Source of the DNA: Flagellimonas sp. MMG031 | GTDB taxonomy: Bacteria; Bacteroidota; Bacteroidia; Flavobacteriales; Flavobacteriaceae | Reading direction: 5' to 3' | NCBI RefSeq assembly: GCF_040112705.1 | Contig: NZ_CP157804.1 | Location: 1,428,501-1,492,500, forward strand | DNA: 64,000 nt | Shown: positions 26,517-34,497 of the stretch, in pieces | How positions within the stretch are numbered: position 1 is the stretch's first letter | Layout of the letters: each line of letters begins with the position of its first letter | Position numbers and translations under genes: made by a program | Notes under the pieces: model-generated | Database searches by the model: none | Seen by the model: only the letters and a program-made list of their open reading frames with translations | Told to the model about the DNA's origin: nothing

Positions 26517-28514
26517 ATGAGTAAGAACACTGAATTTGACAACATTGCTTTTGATTTGCCCAAGAACAAGAGCAACGTAATTAAAGTAATTGGAGTTGGT
26601 GGAGGTGGAAGCAATGCCATCAACCACATGTTCCAGGCCGGTATCAACGGAGTGGATTTTGTGATCTGTAACACCGATGCCCAAGCCTTGCAAAACAGTC
26701 CGGTGCCCAACAAAATCCAGCTAGGGGTATCCCTTACGGAAGGATTGGGTGCAGGGGCCAACCCAGAAATTGGGGAGCAGGCCGCTTTGGAAAGTATGGA
26801 AGATTTAAAGGCCATGTTGGAGCACAATACCAAAATGGCATTTATTACCGCCGGAATGGGCGGTGGAACCGGAACAGGTGCGGCTCCCGTAATAGCCAAG
26901 TTGGCCAAGGAAATGGATGTTCTTACTGTTGGGATTGTTACCATGCCGTTCCAGTTTGAAGGAGCCATGCGGAACAAGCAAGCACAGATGGGGATTGAAA
27001 AGCTTCGTGCCAATGTGGACTCCCTGATCGTAATCAACAACAACAAGCTTAGGGAGGTATACGGTAATCTTGGGTTTAAGGCCGGTTTCTCAAAAGCGGA
27101 TGAAGTATTGGCCACTGCAGCAAGAGGTATTGCAGAGGTAATTACGCATCACTACACCCAGAACATTGACCTTAGGGATGCCAAGACCGTACTGTCCAAT
27201 AGTGGCACTGCCATTATGGGCTCAGCGACGGCGTCCGGTTCTGCAAGGGCAACGGAGGCCATCATGAAGGCTTTGGATTCGCCATTATTGAACGATAATA
27301 AGATTAACGGGGCCAAAAATGTGTTGCTATTGATTGTTTCCGGTTCGCAGGAAATCACCATTGATGAAATCGGTGAGATCAACGACCATATTCAAATAGA
27401 AGCAGGTCACGGAGCCAACATCATCATGGGGGTAGGAGAAGATGAAAGCCTTGGTGAAGCCATTGCAGTTACTGTTATTGCGACAGGATTCAATGTAGAC
27501 CAGCAGGACAATATTGTAAATACAGAGTCCAAAAAGGTATTTTATACCTTGGAAGACGAACAAATCGCGGAGCAAGACTTGACACCTGAATCTACCTCGG
27601 TGCAAGAAGTCCAAACGGAAAAAGTACCGGCTCCACAACCGGAGCCAACCCCTCAGCCAGAGCCTAAAGTGGTGAAGCATACCTTGGATATGGAAATGGA
27701 AGAGGAGAAGGTAGCACCGAAAATACCATCAAAGGATCCCGATCTGATTCCGACCACGAGCTATATCAGAAACTTCAATGTGTTCTATGAAGAAGTAGTC
27801 GCAGATAAGGTGGAGGATGATTTTGTTATTATAGAGGCAAAGAATGTTATCAATAATTTTGATGTGATAGATGCCGAAGTGGTACCATCAAAGAGCAACG
27901 AAGACCAGTTTACGCTTAGCTTTGATATGCCTTTGAACAATGAAACCGAGGAGTCGGATGAAAAGGAACATACCGTAACTTTTAATCTGGATGATGATGG
28001 TTTAGGGGATGTAGAGGTAAACGACTACGTAGAGGTAAAACCTGTTTTGGAATACAAGAAAGAGGGCGAGACTAGATACGATCTCCAAGAGTATATGGAA
28101 TTGGAGGAAAGGTTGACAGGTGCCAAATCCAAAGCGGAGACCCATGAGCCAAAATTAGTGGAGAACGAGCTGGTTTTTGAGAAGAAGACCGTGAAAGTGG
28201 AAGAGGGCGAAGGTTCTGGAAAAAACGAGGAAACCATGGATAGCCTTGACCCCATGAACAGTTCCATCAGCGATATCTTGAAGAACCGTGCCGATGAGCG
28301 CAGAAGAAAACTAAAAAATTTTAACTATAAGTTCCAAAACAACAGGAGCAGTATAGACGACATTGAAAAAGAGCCTGCCTACAAAAGGCAAGGAGTGGAC
28401 CTGAATGATGTTCCGAAGGAACAGAAAGTCTCCAGAACCACTTTGGGAGAGGACAGTAACGATGATTTGCAATTGCGCTCCAACAACTCTTTTTTGCACG
28501 ATAATGTTGATTAG
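26517..28514 (+). CDS. ftsZ: Tubulin-like division protein FtsZ with very long tail
   Basis: A 665-residue FtsZ, against about 380 in E. coli. The GTPase domain (about 1-325) is standard: GVGGGGSNAINHM, the tubulin signature GGGTGTGAAP near residue 118 and NNNKLREVYG. The remaining half is an acidic, low-complexity linker rich in Glu, Asp, Pro and Val. Near the end lies a basic stretch, DERRRKLKNFNYKF, and the chain ends SFLHDNVD, where other FtsZ proteins have the FtsA-binding peptide. It closes the dcw cluster and is followed by a terminator. Confidence 0.96.
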   Translation: MSKNTEFDNIAFDLPKNKSNVIKVIGVGGGGSNAINHMFQAGINGVDFVICNTDAQALQNSPVPNKIQLGVSLTEGLGAGANPEIGEQAALESMEDLKAMLEHNTKMAFITAGMGGGTGTGAAPVIAKLAKEMDVLTVGIVTMPFQFEGAMRNKQAQMGIEKLRANVDSLIVINNNKLREVYGNLGFKAGFSKADEVLATAARGIAEVITHHYTQNIDLRDAKTVLSNSGTAIMGSATASGSARATEAIMKALDSPLLNDNKINGAKNVLLLIVSGSQEITIDEIGEINDHIQIEAGHGANIIMGVGEDESLGEAIAVTVIATGFNVDQQDNIVNTESKKVFYTLEDEQIAEQDLTPESTSVQEVQTEKVPAPQPEPTPQPEPKVVKHTLDMEMEEEKVAPKIPSKDPDLIPTTSYIRNFNVFYEEVVADKVEDDFVIIEAKNVINNFDVIDAEVVPSKSNEDQFTLSFDMPLNNETEESDEKEHTVTFNLDDDGLGDVEVNDYVEVKPVLEYKKEGETRYDLQEYMELEERLTGAKSKAETHEPKLVENELVFEKKTVKVEEGEGSGKNEETMDSLDPMNSSISDILKNRADERRRKLKNFNYKFQNNRSSIDDIEKEPAYKRQGVDLNDVPKEQKVSRTTLGEDSNDDLQLRSNNSFLHDNVD

Positions 28515-28550
28515 TAGTGTTTAGATTAACATCCATTTTTTATGGAAAGC

Positions 28551-28589
28551 ATAAACCCGAAGGTGACCATACTTTCGGGTTTATTTTTT
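28551..28589 (+). terminator. Terminator at the end of the dcw cluster
   Basis: A 12-bp stem with one bulge (arms at 28551-28562 and 28572-28584), followed by a T-run, about 40 bases after the ftsZ stop. Confidence 0.85.
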
Positions 28590-28614
28590 ATCTTCGCGCT
28601 CTAAATAAGAATAA

Positions 28615-29067
28615 ATGGGTTTGCAGGATAAGGTAATGACAGAAATGAAGGCCGCGATGAAGGCAAAGGATACTGTTGCCTTGGAAGCATTAAGAGCCAT
28701 TAAGTCAGCAATTTTACTGGCCAAAACCGATAAAGGTGCTGGAGCGGAGTTGTCCGAAGAGGATGAGATAAAATTGGTTCAGAAATTGGTAAAGCAACGC
28801 AAGGATAGTGCTGTAATTTACCAAGAGCAGGGTCGTGAGGATTTGGCAGAACCAGAATTGGCTCAGGTTGCCGTGATTGAGAAGTTTTTGCCAGAGCAAC
28901 TTACCGAAGAAGAAATCGAAAAAGTGGTGGTACAGACCATCGATTCGGTCGGAGCATCGGGAATGCAGGATATGGGCAAGGTAATGGGAATTGTTTCCAA
29001 AGAATTGGCCGGGCGGGCTGACGGGAAGACCATTTCAGCCATTGTCAAGGCAAAATTGAGTTCATAG
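28615..29067 (+). CDS. GatB/YqeY domain protein
   Basis: A 150-residue helical protein of the YqeY family: a GatB-tail-like domain that can bind tRNA in the GatCAB amidotransferase, here free-standing. Visible marks are EALRAIKSAI near residue 24, the IVYQEQGREDLAE-like segment (IYQEQGREDLAEPE) and MGKVMGIVSKELAGRADGK near the C-terminus. Its role is not settled. It lies between ftsZ and a tRNA-Arg gene. Confidence 0.9.
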   Translation: MGLQDKVMTEMKAAMKAKDTVALEALRAIKSAILLAKTDKGAGAELSEEDEIKLVQKLVKQRKDSAVIYQEQGREDLAEPELAQVAVIEKFLPEQLTEEEIEKVVVQTIDSVGASGMQDMGKVMGIVSKELAGRADGKTISAIVKAKLSS

Positions 29068-29080
29068 TTTAAAAAATATT

Positions 29081-29157
29081 GGCCCAGTAGTTCAACTGGA
29101 TAGAATATCAGATTTCGGCTCTGAGGGTTGGGGGTTCGAATCCTCCCTGGGTCACCA
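29081..29157 (+). tRNA. tRNA-Arg (anticodon UCG)
   Basis: A full cloverleaf can be drawn. The acceptor stem GGCCCAG pairs with CTGGGTC, with one G-U. The D stem is GTTC/GAAT. The anticodon stem TCAGA/TCTGA holds the loop TTTCGGC, giving anticodon TCG. The T arm is GGGGG..CCTCC with TTCGAATC, and CCA is encoded. It reads CGN arginine codons. It is followed by a terminator. Confidence 0.95.
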
Positions 29158-29160
29158 CAA

Positions 29161-29193
29161 AAAAAGCAAGCTTTAGTTTTAAGCTTGCTTTTT
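29161..29193. terminator. Bidirectional terminator, tRNA-Arg / histidine kinase
   Basis: A 13-bp stem (29161-29173 with 29181-29193) has A on the left and T on the right. It serves the rightward tRNA and the leftward kinase gene that ends at 29209. Confidence 0.88.
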
Positions 29194-29208
29194 TTATTTT
29201 TGGAAGGT

Positions 29209-31608
29209 TTAGGCCACCTTGTCTATGTCCGTATCGGGCAGTATACTTTTCTGCATTTTTGCCAATAAACGGGGTCCATTGACGGGTTTTGTCAATAAGT
29301 CGTTGGCGCCTAGTTCAAAAATCTTCTTGCGGGTTTTTGCGGTGTTGTCGGCTGTCAATACAATAATTGGAATTTCAGGTTCACAGGCAGCTTTTCCGCT
29401 TCTTATGATCAACGTGGTCTCAAAACCATCCATTTCGGGCATTTGTAGATCCATCAAAATAAAATCGAAGCTTTCTTTTGTGAGCAGTTCAAGTGCCTCT
29501 TTACCATGGTTGGCAATGTACAGCTTCGCTTTTGGCCAACTCTTTTTAAAGAGCAGTTTAACCACGGTTTGGTTCATTTTGTTATCCTCCACCAATAGCA
29601 CACTACAGGCTTTTGGTTCCTCTGGGCGGATACTTGTATTGGGTACAATGTCCAAAATCTCTTCATCTTCCTCAATTTCAAAATTCAGATTCAATTTACA
29701 GATGGTACCCTTAGGTTCATTGCTTGCAAATTCAACGGTTCCCTCCTGTAGATCAACATAGGTTTTTACGATATAAAGCCCTAGGCCCAATCCACTAAAC
29801 TCCCGCTTGTCCATAAACGATTTCTTGGTGAACGATTCAAATACCGTACTCATTTTTTCCTTGGATATACCAATCCCCGTATCCTTGATTGTAAACTGAA
29901 GCGACGTCTGATTACCTTTCTTGTTACAATCAATGGCTATCTCCACACCGCCTACGTTGGTAAACTTAATGGCATTGTCCAATAAGTGATTTAGGATTTG
30001 GGTGAGCTTGGCCTTATCGCCTACGATTCGGGATGGCAAACCTTTATCCACAGAGCTTTTAAATTCCAATCCTTTGGCAAGTGCTTTCTTTTGCTGCTGA
30101 TCTATTATTTTCTGTAAGGAAGCTCTCAGTTCAAAGGGAACTTCTTTGAGTTCTTGGTCTCCCTTTTCGATAACGGTAAAATCCAGAATGTCTTCAATAT
30201 GCCCCAAAAGGTTCTTGGATGAGCCCAAGATCAATTTGCACTTTTCTTCGAGCTCCTTATCCTGTTTTTCCTCTTTAAGTGAAGAGGCTACCGCCATGAT
30301 CAGGTTCAAGGGAGTTCGCAATTCATGGCTGATATTGGATAAAAAGGACGATTTGATTTGGTTCATGTCCTCAGCTCGTTGCAGTGCCAATAGTTGGTTT
30401 TGCTCGTTTTGCATCCTGAGGTCCCTGATTCTATTGATCATGGAAATGGACAGAAATGCGATTTCCAATCCAATCCCAAATTTGGCTCCATTACTAGTAA
30501 GGAATGAATTTTCGATGGCATTGAAATTGTTCAGGATAAAAACGATAAACCCGATAAGCAGGAAGGAAATACCTATGATGAAATAAGGATCAATTTTTAC
30601 TTTTTTGATTTTCAACACTACTATTGAGACAATCATGTGGGCCAAAACCAAGATGCCCAATCCATTGGCCAATGGATAACAGTACTCAAATGAGGGGGCA
30701 ACGGCCAAAAGTATGAGCCCAACAATCAATGAAAAGGCCAATATGTTGTTGGCGATGTGCAATGCAGGGCTGTTCTTTTTCAAATCGAGGTAGGCCCCAC
30801 CGTACTTCCCAAAAAAGAAGAGTGAAACAAAAGCGGTGAACAGTACGGCCCTATCGGACAGCCATCCACCTTGTGGGGTAAAATATTGATGAAAAAAACC
30901 ATCCAATGAAAATTGCATCAATGCGATAAAAAGCACATAGAGTGGATAATACAAAAACGCCTTGTCCTTAAGTGCAAAAAAGAAAAATAGATAAATGACA
31001 CAGGCGAGAATCAAAATCCCATAAAAGAAACCGTAGAACACCTGTTCTTTATAAGTGAGTTCAAAAAAGCTGCTGTCTTGGTAGAGTTTTACGGGAAGCA
31101 TGACCACTTCACCATCACTTTTTAGGTGTAAAAAAGCCTGTAACTTTTCATTGGGCTTTAGCCTTATGTCAAAAATGGATTTCCTATGCTGGACACTTTT
31201 TTTGGCAAACGGGATTTGATCACCGCTGCTTTGCTTCTTCACACTTCCATTTTCATCCACCAAAAAAAGTTCAACAACATCTGTAATAGGTCTGGCAGTT
31301 TCCAAGTAATAGTTGCCAAACTCCTCGGTTGGGTTGTCCAAGGTGAACTGTAACCAGTAATGCTCATTGGAAAACCCGAGGTTTTCTTTTACATTGGATA
31401 ATGGGATAAATTCACTGTTGCCAAGTTTCCTGACCTCCTCAAAACTATAGGCATTTTGCCCAGCCATAAAAATGGAGGTGTGTGAACGAAGGGAAATGAC
31501 ATCGGAATCCCTATTTTCTGGATGCAGTTGTGCATTGCAGACGAAGGACCATAATAAAAACAGGACCGAAATACCAGCATAGGATGTCGGGGGAGTTATG
31601 CGGCGCAT
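29209..31608 (-). CDS. Hybrid histidine kinase with 7TMR-DISM sensor
   Basis: A 799-residue membrane kinase. A signal peptide (about 1-27) is followed by a periplasmic 7TMR-DISMED2 jelly-roll domain to about residue 180, and then by seven membrane helices (about 190-390). A coiled coil leads to HisKA with the phospho-His near residue 427 (SHELRTPL) and HATPase_c (DNAIKF, DTGIGIS, GLGLYIV). The C-terminal receiver keeps its phosphoacceptor Asp near residue 718 (ILMDLQMPEMDG). The family is thought to sense carbohydrates or other periplasmic ligands. No response regulator lies next to it. Confidence 0.92.
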   Translation of the reverse strand: MRRITPPTSYAGISVLFLLWSFVCNAQLHPENRDSDVISLRSHTSIFMAGQNAYSFEEVRKLGNSEFIPLSNVKENLGFSNEHYWLQFTLDNPTEEFGNYYLETARPITDVVELFLVDENGSVKKQSSGDQIPFAKKSVQHRKSIFDIRLKPNEKLQAFLHLKSDGEVVMLPVKLYQDSSFFELTYKEQVFYGFFYGILILACVIYLFFFFALKDKAFLYYPLYVLFIALMQFSLDGFFHQYFTPQGGWLSDRAVLFTAFVSLFFFGKYGGAYLDLKKNSPALHIANNILAFSLIVGLILLAVAPSFEYCYPLANGLGILVLAHMIVSIVVLKIKKVKIDPYFIIGISFLLIGFIVFILNNFNAIENSFLTSNGAKFGIGLEIAFLSISMINRIRDLRMQNEQNQLLALQRAEDMNQIKSSFLSNISHELRTPLNLIMAVASSLKEEKQDKELEEKCKLILGSSKNLLGHIEDILDFTVIEKGDQELKEVPFELRASLQKIIDQQQKKALAKGLEFKSSVDKGLPSRIVGDKAKLTQILNHLLDNAIKFTNVGGVEIAIDCNKKGNQTSLQFTIKDTGIGISKEKMSTVFESFTKKSFMDKREFSGLGLGLYIVKTYVDLQEGTVEFASNEPKGTICKLNLNFEIEEDEEILDIVPNTSIRPEEPKACSVLLVEDNKMNQTVVKLLFKKSWPKAKLYIANHGKEALELLTKESFDFILMDLQMPEMDGFETTLIIRSGKAACEPEIPIIVLTADNTAKTRKKIFELGANDLLTKPVNGPRLLAKMQKSILPDTDIDKVA

Positions 31609-31767
31609 GAAGTAGGCTTTTTAAGTCCGCCATTGGGATAGCGAACATATTTCGTTATTTGAACGCTGCCAAGCCCTGAATTATTTCATTTTAGGCGGTT
31701 GAGGGCTTTTTTTATGAAAATTGAACGATGTAATCCCAAAATCTTCGATGAACGAATAATAGAACAA

Positions 31768-31799
31768 GCCCGATACACTCAGTTTTTGGTGCATCGGGC
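31768..31799 (-). terminator. Terminator after the collagen-like lipoprotein
   Basis: An 11-bp stem with a mismatch (31768-31778 with 31789-31799). On the minus strand it is followed by a modest U-rich tail, 40 bases after the stop of the lipoprotein gene. Confidence 0.55.
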
Positions 31800-31838
31800 C
31801 AGTTGTTGGTTCCATATGTTGTAGGTAAGTATGCTATT

Positions 31839-32393
31839 TTATAATCCCAATAATTTGGATGTCTCTTTGTAGTTGTTCAGGTTTAAACCGGTTGTTTCGG
31901 CTGCGTTGGCAGGTACCAAAACATAGCGAACTGTTAATGTTTCGCTATTTTGATAATTAAAAATACCTCCATTTTGATTCGTCGCCCTGAGCAGAACACC
32001 CGACAATGTTTCATTAACGAATATGGAAAAGTAGAAATAGGTATCAGTATCCGTATAAGGAAGAGCTACTATTTCATCGGATACATCTTCTTGGCTAAAC
32101 CTTAAATAAACCATTACCACACCACCTGTTGCTATAAATTCTTCCAAATCGATATCCTTTACATTGATTAGCATGGTTCCAAAATTAGGAAGCGATTCTT
32201 CATCCCACTGAATAGTCTGCCAATCCGAAGCTATAACATTGGCGTTGCCATCTTGTCCGGCAGGCCCTTGGGCCCCGTCCATACCATCCAACCCGTCTTT
32301 GCCGTCTTCTGGGGAGCAGGAGGTTAAAAGTACACTTAGGCCCATAATCGCATACAGACCCATTTTCAAAAAATTCAAAGTTGTTGTTTTCAT
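31839..32393 (-). CDS. Lipoprotein with a short collagen-like repeat
   Basis: A 184-residue lipoprotein. The lipobox (LLTSC) puts the modified Cys at residue 26. Directly after it come six Gly-X-Y triplets (residues 31-48: GKD GLD GMD GAQ GPA GQD), a bacterial collagen-like stalk. The remaining 135 residues look like a beta-rich domain with many Thr, Asp and aromatic residues and no known motif. It is probably anchored in the outer membrane, with the Gly repeat as a spacer. Function unknown. It diverges from the YHS gene across a 400-bp gap. Confidence 0.75.
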   Translation of the reverse strand: MKTTTLNFLKMGLYAIMGLSVLLTSCSPEDGKDGLDGMDGAQGPAGQDGNANVIASDWQTIQWDEESLPNFGTMLINVKDIDLEEFIATGGVVMVYLRFSQEDVSDEIVALPYTDTDTYFYFSIFVNETLSGVLLRATNQNGGIFNYQNSETLTVRYVLVPANAAETTGLNLNNYKETSKLLGL

Positions 32394-32793
32394 AATTTTT
32401 GATTTTTGTTAAGGTTCCATTTTGGACTTGGTTTCGGACTGTTTCACGGCCCTTCATTTGCCAAAATCCTAGATGGAGGTTGTTCATTTTAGGGCCAAAG
32501 TTAGACGGAGATTTTGTCCGATTTTGGGCCAATTGACGGATGATGCTTCTGAATTGACGGATGGGCCTTTTGGGTTGATCTGTGAAAAATGGAATAAGAT
32601 TTATCCTACGAAATTTTAATGCTTCTGACCATTTTTAATCTCATTATTGGAATTACTTCATCCAAAAATTGAAGCATCGCTTCGCTTCAAATTGAATTAT
32701 TCAGCACATCAACTGAAAGGAATGTATCTGGTGATGGACTAAAGGTGGAGTAGTGAGCTCATTCACCATACAAACCATCAAATAAAAAAGACT
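32394..32793. other. 400-bp gene-free region between two divergent genes
   Basis: No convincing gene is seen. The stretch holds a phased 12-bp direct repeat (listed separately) and a nested hairpin around 32669-32690, where GAAGC can pair with either of two GCTTC copies. It should contain the promoters of both the collagen-like lipoprotein and the YHS gene. No clear TAnnTTTG is evident near either start. Confidence 0.5.
32531..32563. repeat. Phased 12-bp direct repeat (candidate operator)
   Basis: AATTGACGGATG occurs at 32531-32542 and again, identically, at 32552-32563. The spacing is 21 bp, two helical turns, so both copies face the same side of the DNA. GGCC flanks the pair on both sides. 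Such spacing suits a dimeric regulator such as LytTR-type proteins. It lies about 140 bp upstream of the lipoprotein start and 230 bp from the YHS start. Confidence 0.55.
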
Positions 32794-33237
32794 ATGCGCT
32801 TAATTTTTAATACACTTTTTCTGTTAATCGGCACTTTTGGATTTACCCAAGCTGTGGATTACAACACCAAAGGGGGCTATTCCGTCGAAGGTTACGATGT
32901 CGTTTCCTATTTTCAAGGGCAACCGGTGGAAGGAAAAAGGGAGTTTACCACAACCTATGACGGAACCAAATTCAAATTTGCCAGCAAAGCGCATTTGGAA
33001 ACCTTTCAGGGCGACCCAAAGGCCTATTTGCCACAATATGGAGGCTATTGTGCCTATGCTGTTGCCATTAATGGTAAAAAGGTGAGTGTAGACCCACTTA
33101 CGTATGAAATCAGGGAAGATAAACTCTATCTATTTTATAATAAAGGCAAAAATAACACCTTGGAATTTTGGCGCAACGAATCTCCGAACGAATTGGTTTC
33201 CAAGGCAGATAAAAACTGGGAGCGGATCAAGAATTGA
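32794..33237 (+). CDS. Secreted YHS-domain protein
   Basis: A 147-residue protein with a signal peptide (about 1-19, ending FGFTQA) and a YHS-like domain: GYDVVSYFQGQPVEGKREF, then FASKAHLETFQGDPKAYLPQYGGYCAYA. These domains are found in metal- or haem-associated proteins; the YC pair may bind metal. Its role is unknown. It lies 65 bp upstream of the DinB gene on the same strand and might share a transcript. Confidence 0.85.
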   Translation: MRLIFNTLFLLIGTFGFTQAVDYNTKGGYSVEGYDVVSYFQGQPVEGKREFTTTYDGTKFKFASKAHLETFQGDPKAYLPQYGGYCAYAVAINGKKVSVDPLTYEIREDKLYLFYNKGKNNTLEFWRNESPNELVSKADKNWERIKN

Positions 33238-33302
33238 TTATTCTTTCTATCTTATACTCCAATTGATCAAAAAACGAATACAAAACCAATATCTAAACTA
33301 TC

Positions 33303-33788
33303 ATGTTCAAATCATCCTTGGAAACCTTGGAGCAGTTTAAGCAGGTGCTTTTAGAGTTGCCGGCCGACTGTTATTCCCAATCCTGCGAAACCTTGTCCAA
33401 TGCTTCCATAGGGCAGCATACCCGACATGTAATCGAACTTTACCTCTGTTTGATACAAGGATACGACCTTTCCGAGATTTCATACGACCGCAGGGAGCGT
33501 AACCTTCAAATTGAACAGGATTTGAATTATGCCCTGGAACGCATTTCCTACATTCAAGGGCATTTAGTAAAACCGAACAAGTCAATTCGGATTAGCTATG
33601 AACTGGGTGGTGAAGAAAGTAATCTGGAGTCCAATTATTTTAGGGAGGTGATGTACAATTTGGAGCACACCATACATCACCAAGCCTTGATCAAGGTTGG
33701 GATTCGGCATTTTTCCACCCAACAGCTGCCGGACTCCTTTGGAGTAGCACCATCTACCATGCAATACAGAAAGGAATGTGCACAGTAA
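33303..33788 (+). CDS. DinB-family four-helix protein
   Basis: A 161-residue protein of the DinB/YfiT superfamily, a four-helix bundle with a metal site. Likely ligands are His in IGQHTRHVIEL (residues 39 and 42) and in LEHTIHHQALIKVG (about 121-125). Members act as thiol S-transferases, for example with bacillithiol, or are of unknown function. It overlaps the following NRDE gene by 13 bases, which suggests coupled translation. Confidence 0.85.
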   Translation: MFKSSLETLEQFKQVLLELPADCYSQSCETLSNASIGQHTRHVIELYLCLIQGYDLSEISYDRRERNLQIEQDLNYALERISYIQGHLVKPNKSIRISYELGGEESNLESNYFREVMYNLEHTIHHQALIKVGIRHFSTQQLPDSFGVAPSTMQYRKECAQ

Positions 33789-34492
33789 GCTTTATTTCGC
33801 AAGGTGAAAATTATTGGATTACCTCCAACAGGGACGAGCATGTGTCACGACCCTCTGCCCATAAGCCAAACGAAGAGCGGATAGGTAAGGTTAAAGTACT
33901 TTTTCCCAAAGACCCCAAGGCGGGAGGTACCTGGTTCGCACTGAAAGAAGATGGCGCCGTAGCCGTGCTGCTCAACGGGGCCTTCGTAAATCACGCATCA
34001 AACGGAAAGTATGCCAAGAGTAGGGGATTGGTGCTGTTGGATATCATAGCATCAGAAGAGCCCTTTGTGTTCTTGCAAGAGATGGATCTATATCGAATCG
34101 AGCCCTTTACCTTGGTGCTTTTTCATAAGAAACTATTGGAGTTCAGGTGGGATGGTCACCAGAAATATTTTAAGCCCTTGGATCCCCAAGAGAATCATAT
34201 ATGGTCATCCGCCACTTTATATCATGATGATGTCATTGCACACCGAAAACAGTTGTTTGAAAAGTTCATGGCGAATACGAATGCTGTTTCGTATGAAAAG
34301 ATATTGGATTTCCATTCCAATAACCATAGTGATTTTGAAAATGGGTTTATCATTGATAGGGAAACCGGATTAAAAACCTTTAGTGTCACCCAAGTGGTTT
34401 TGAATAGTGACGGAACCACAATGAGACATTTGGATTTACGGAACGATAGGTCTTTTCAAGTGCCTTTTACATCCAACCAACTTACGCTCTAA
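33776..34492 (+). CDS. NRDE-family protein (TANGO2 homologue)
   Basis: A 238-residue protein of the NRDE/TANGO2 family. It opens MCTVSF, with Cys2 as a potential Ntn-type nucleophile after Met removal. The signature SNRDEH is at residues 18-23 and GGTWFA near 58. The fold resembles N-terminal-nucleophile hydrolases. Human TANGO2 has been linked to haem handling, but that of bacterial members is not settled. It sits in a tight operon between a DinB and an ATP-grasp gene. Confidence 0.88.
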   Translation: MCTVSFISQGENYWITSNRDEHVSRPSAHKPNEERIGKVKVLFPKDPKAGGTWFALKEDGAVAVLLNGAFVNHASNGKYAKSRGLVLLDIIASEEPFVFLQEMDLYRIEPFTLVLFHKKLLEFRWDGHQKYFKPLDPQENHIWSSATLYHDDVIAHRKQLFEKFMANTNAVSYEKILDFHSNNHSDFENGFIIDRETGLKTFSVTQVVLNSDGTTMRHLDLRNDRSFQVPFTSNQLTL

Positions 34493-34497
34493 AAGCC

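Noticed and set aside
26270..27115. A 281-codon open frame antisense to the ftsA-ftsZ junction
   Set aside because: It overlaps two well-supported genes and has the Ser/Leu/Pro bias of an artefact.
32200..32532. A 110-codon leftward open frame across the start of the collagen-like lipoprotein
   Set aside because: It overlaps the lipoprotein start in another frame and has no domain-like features.
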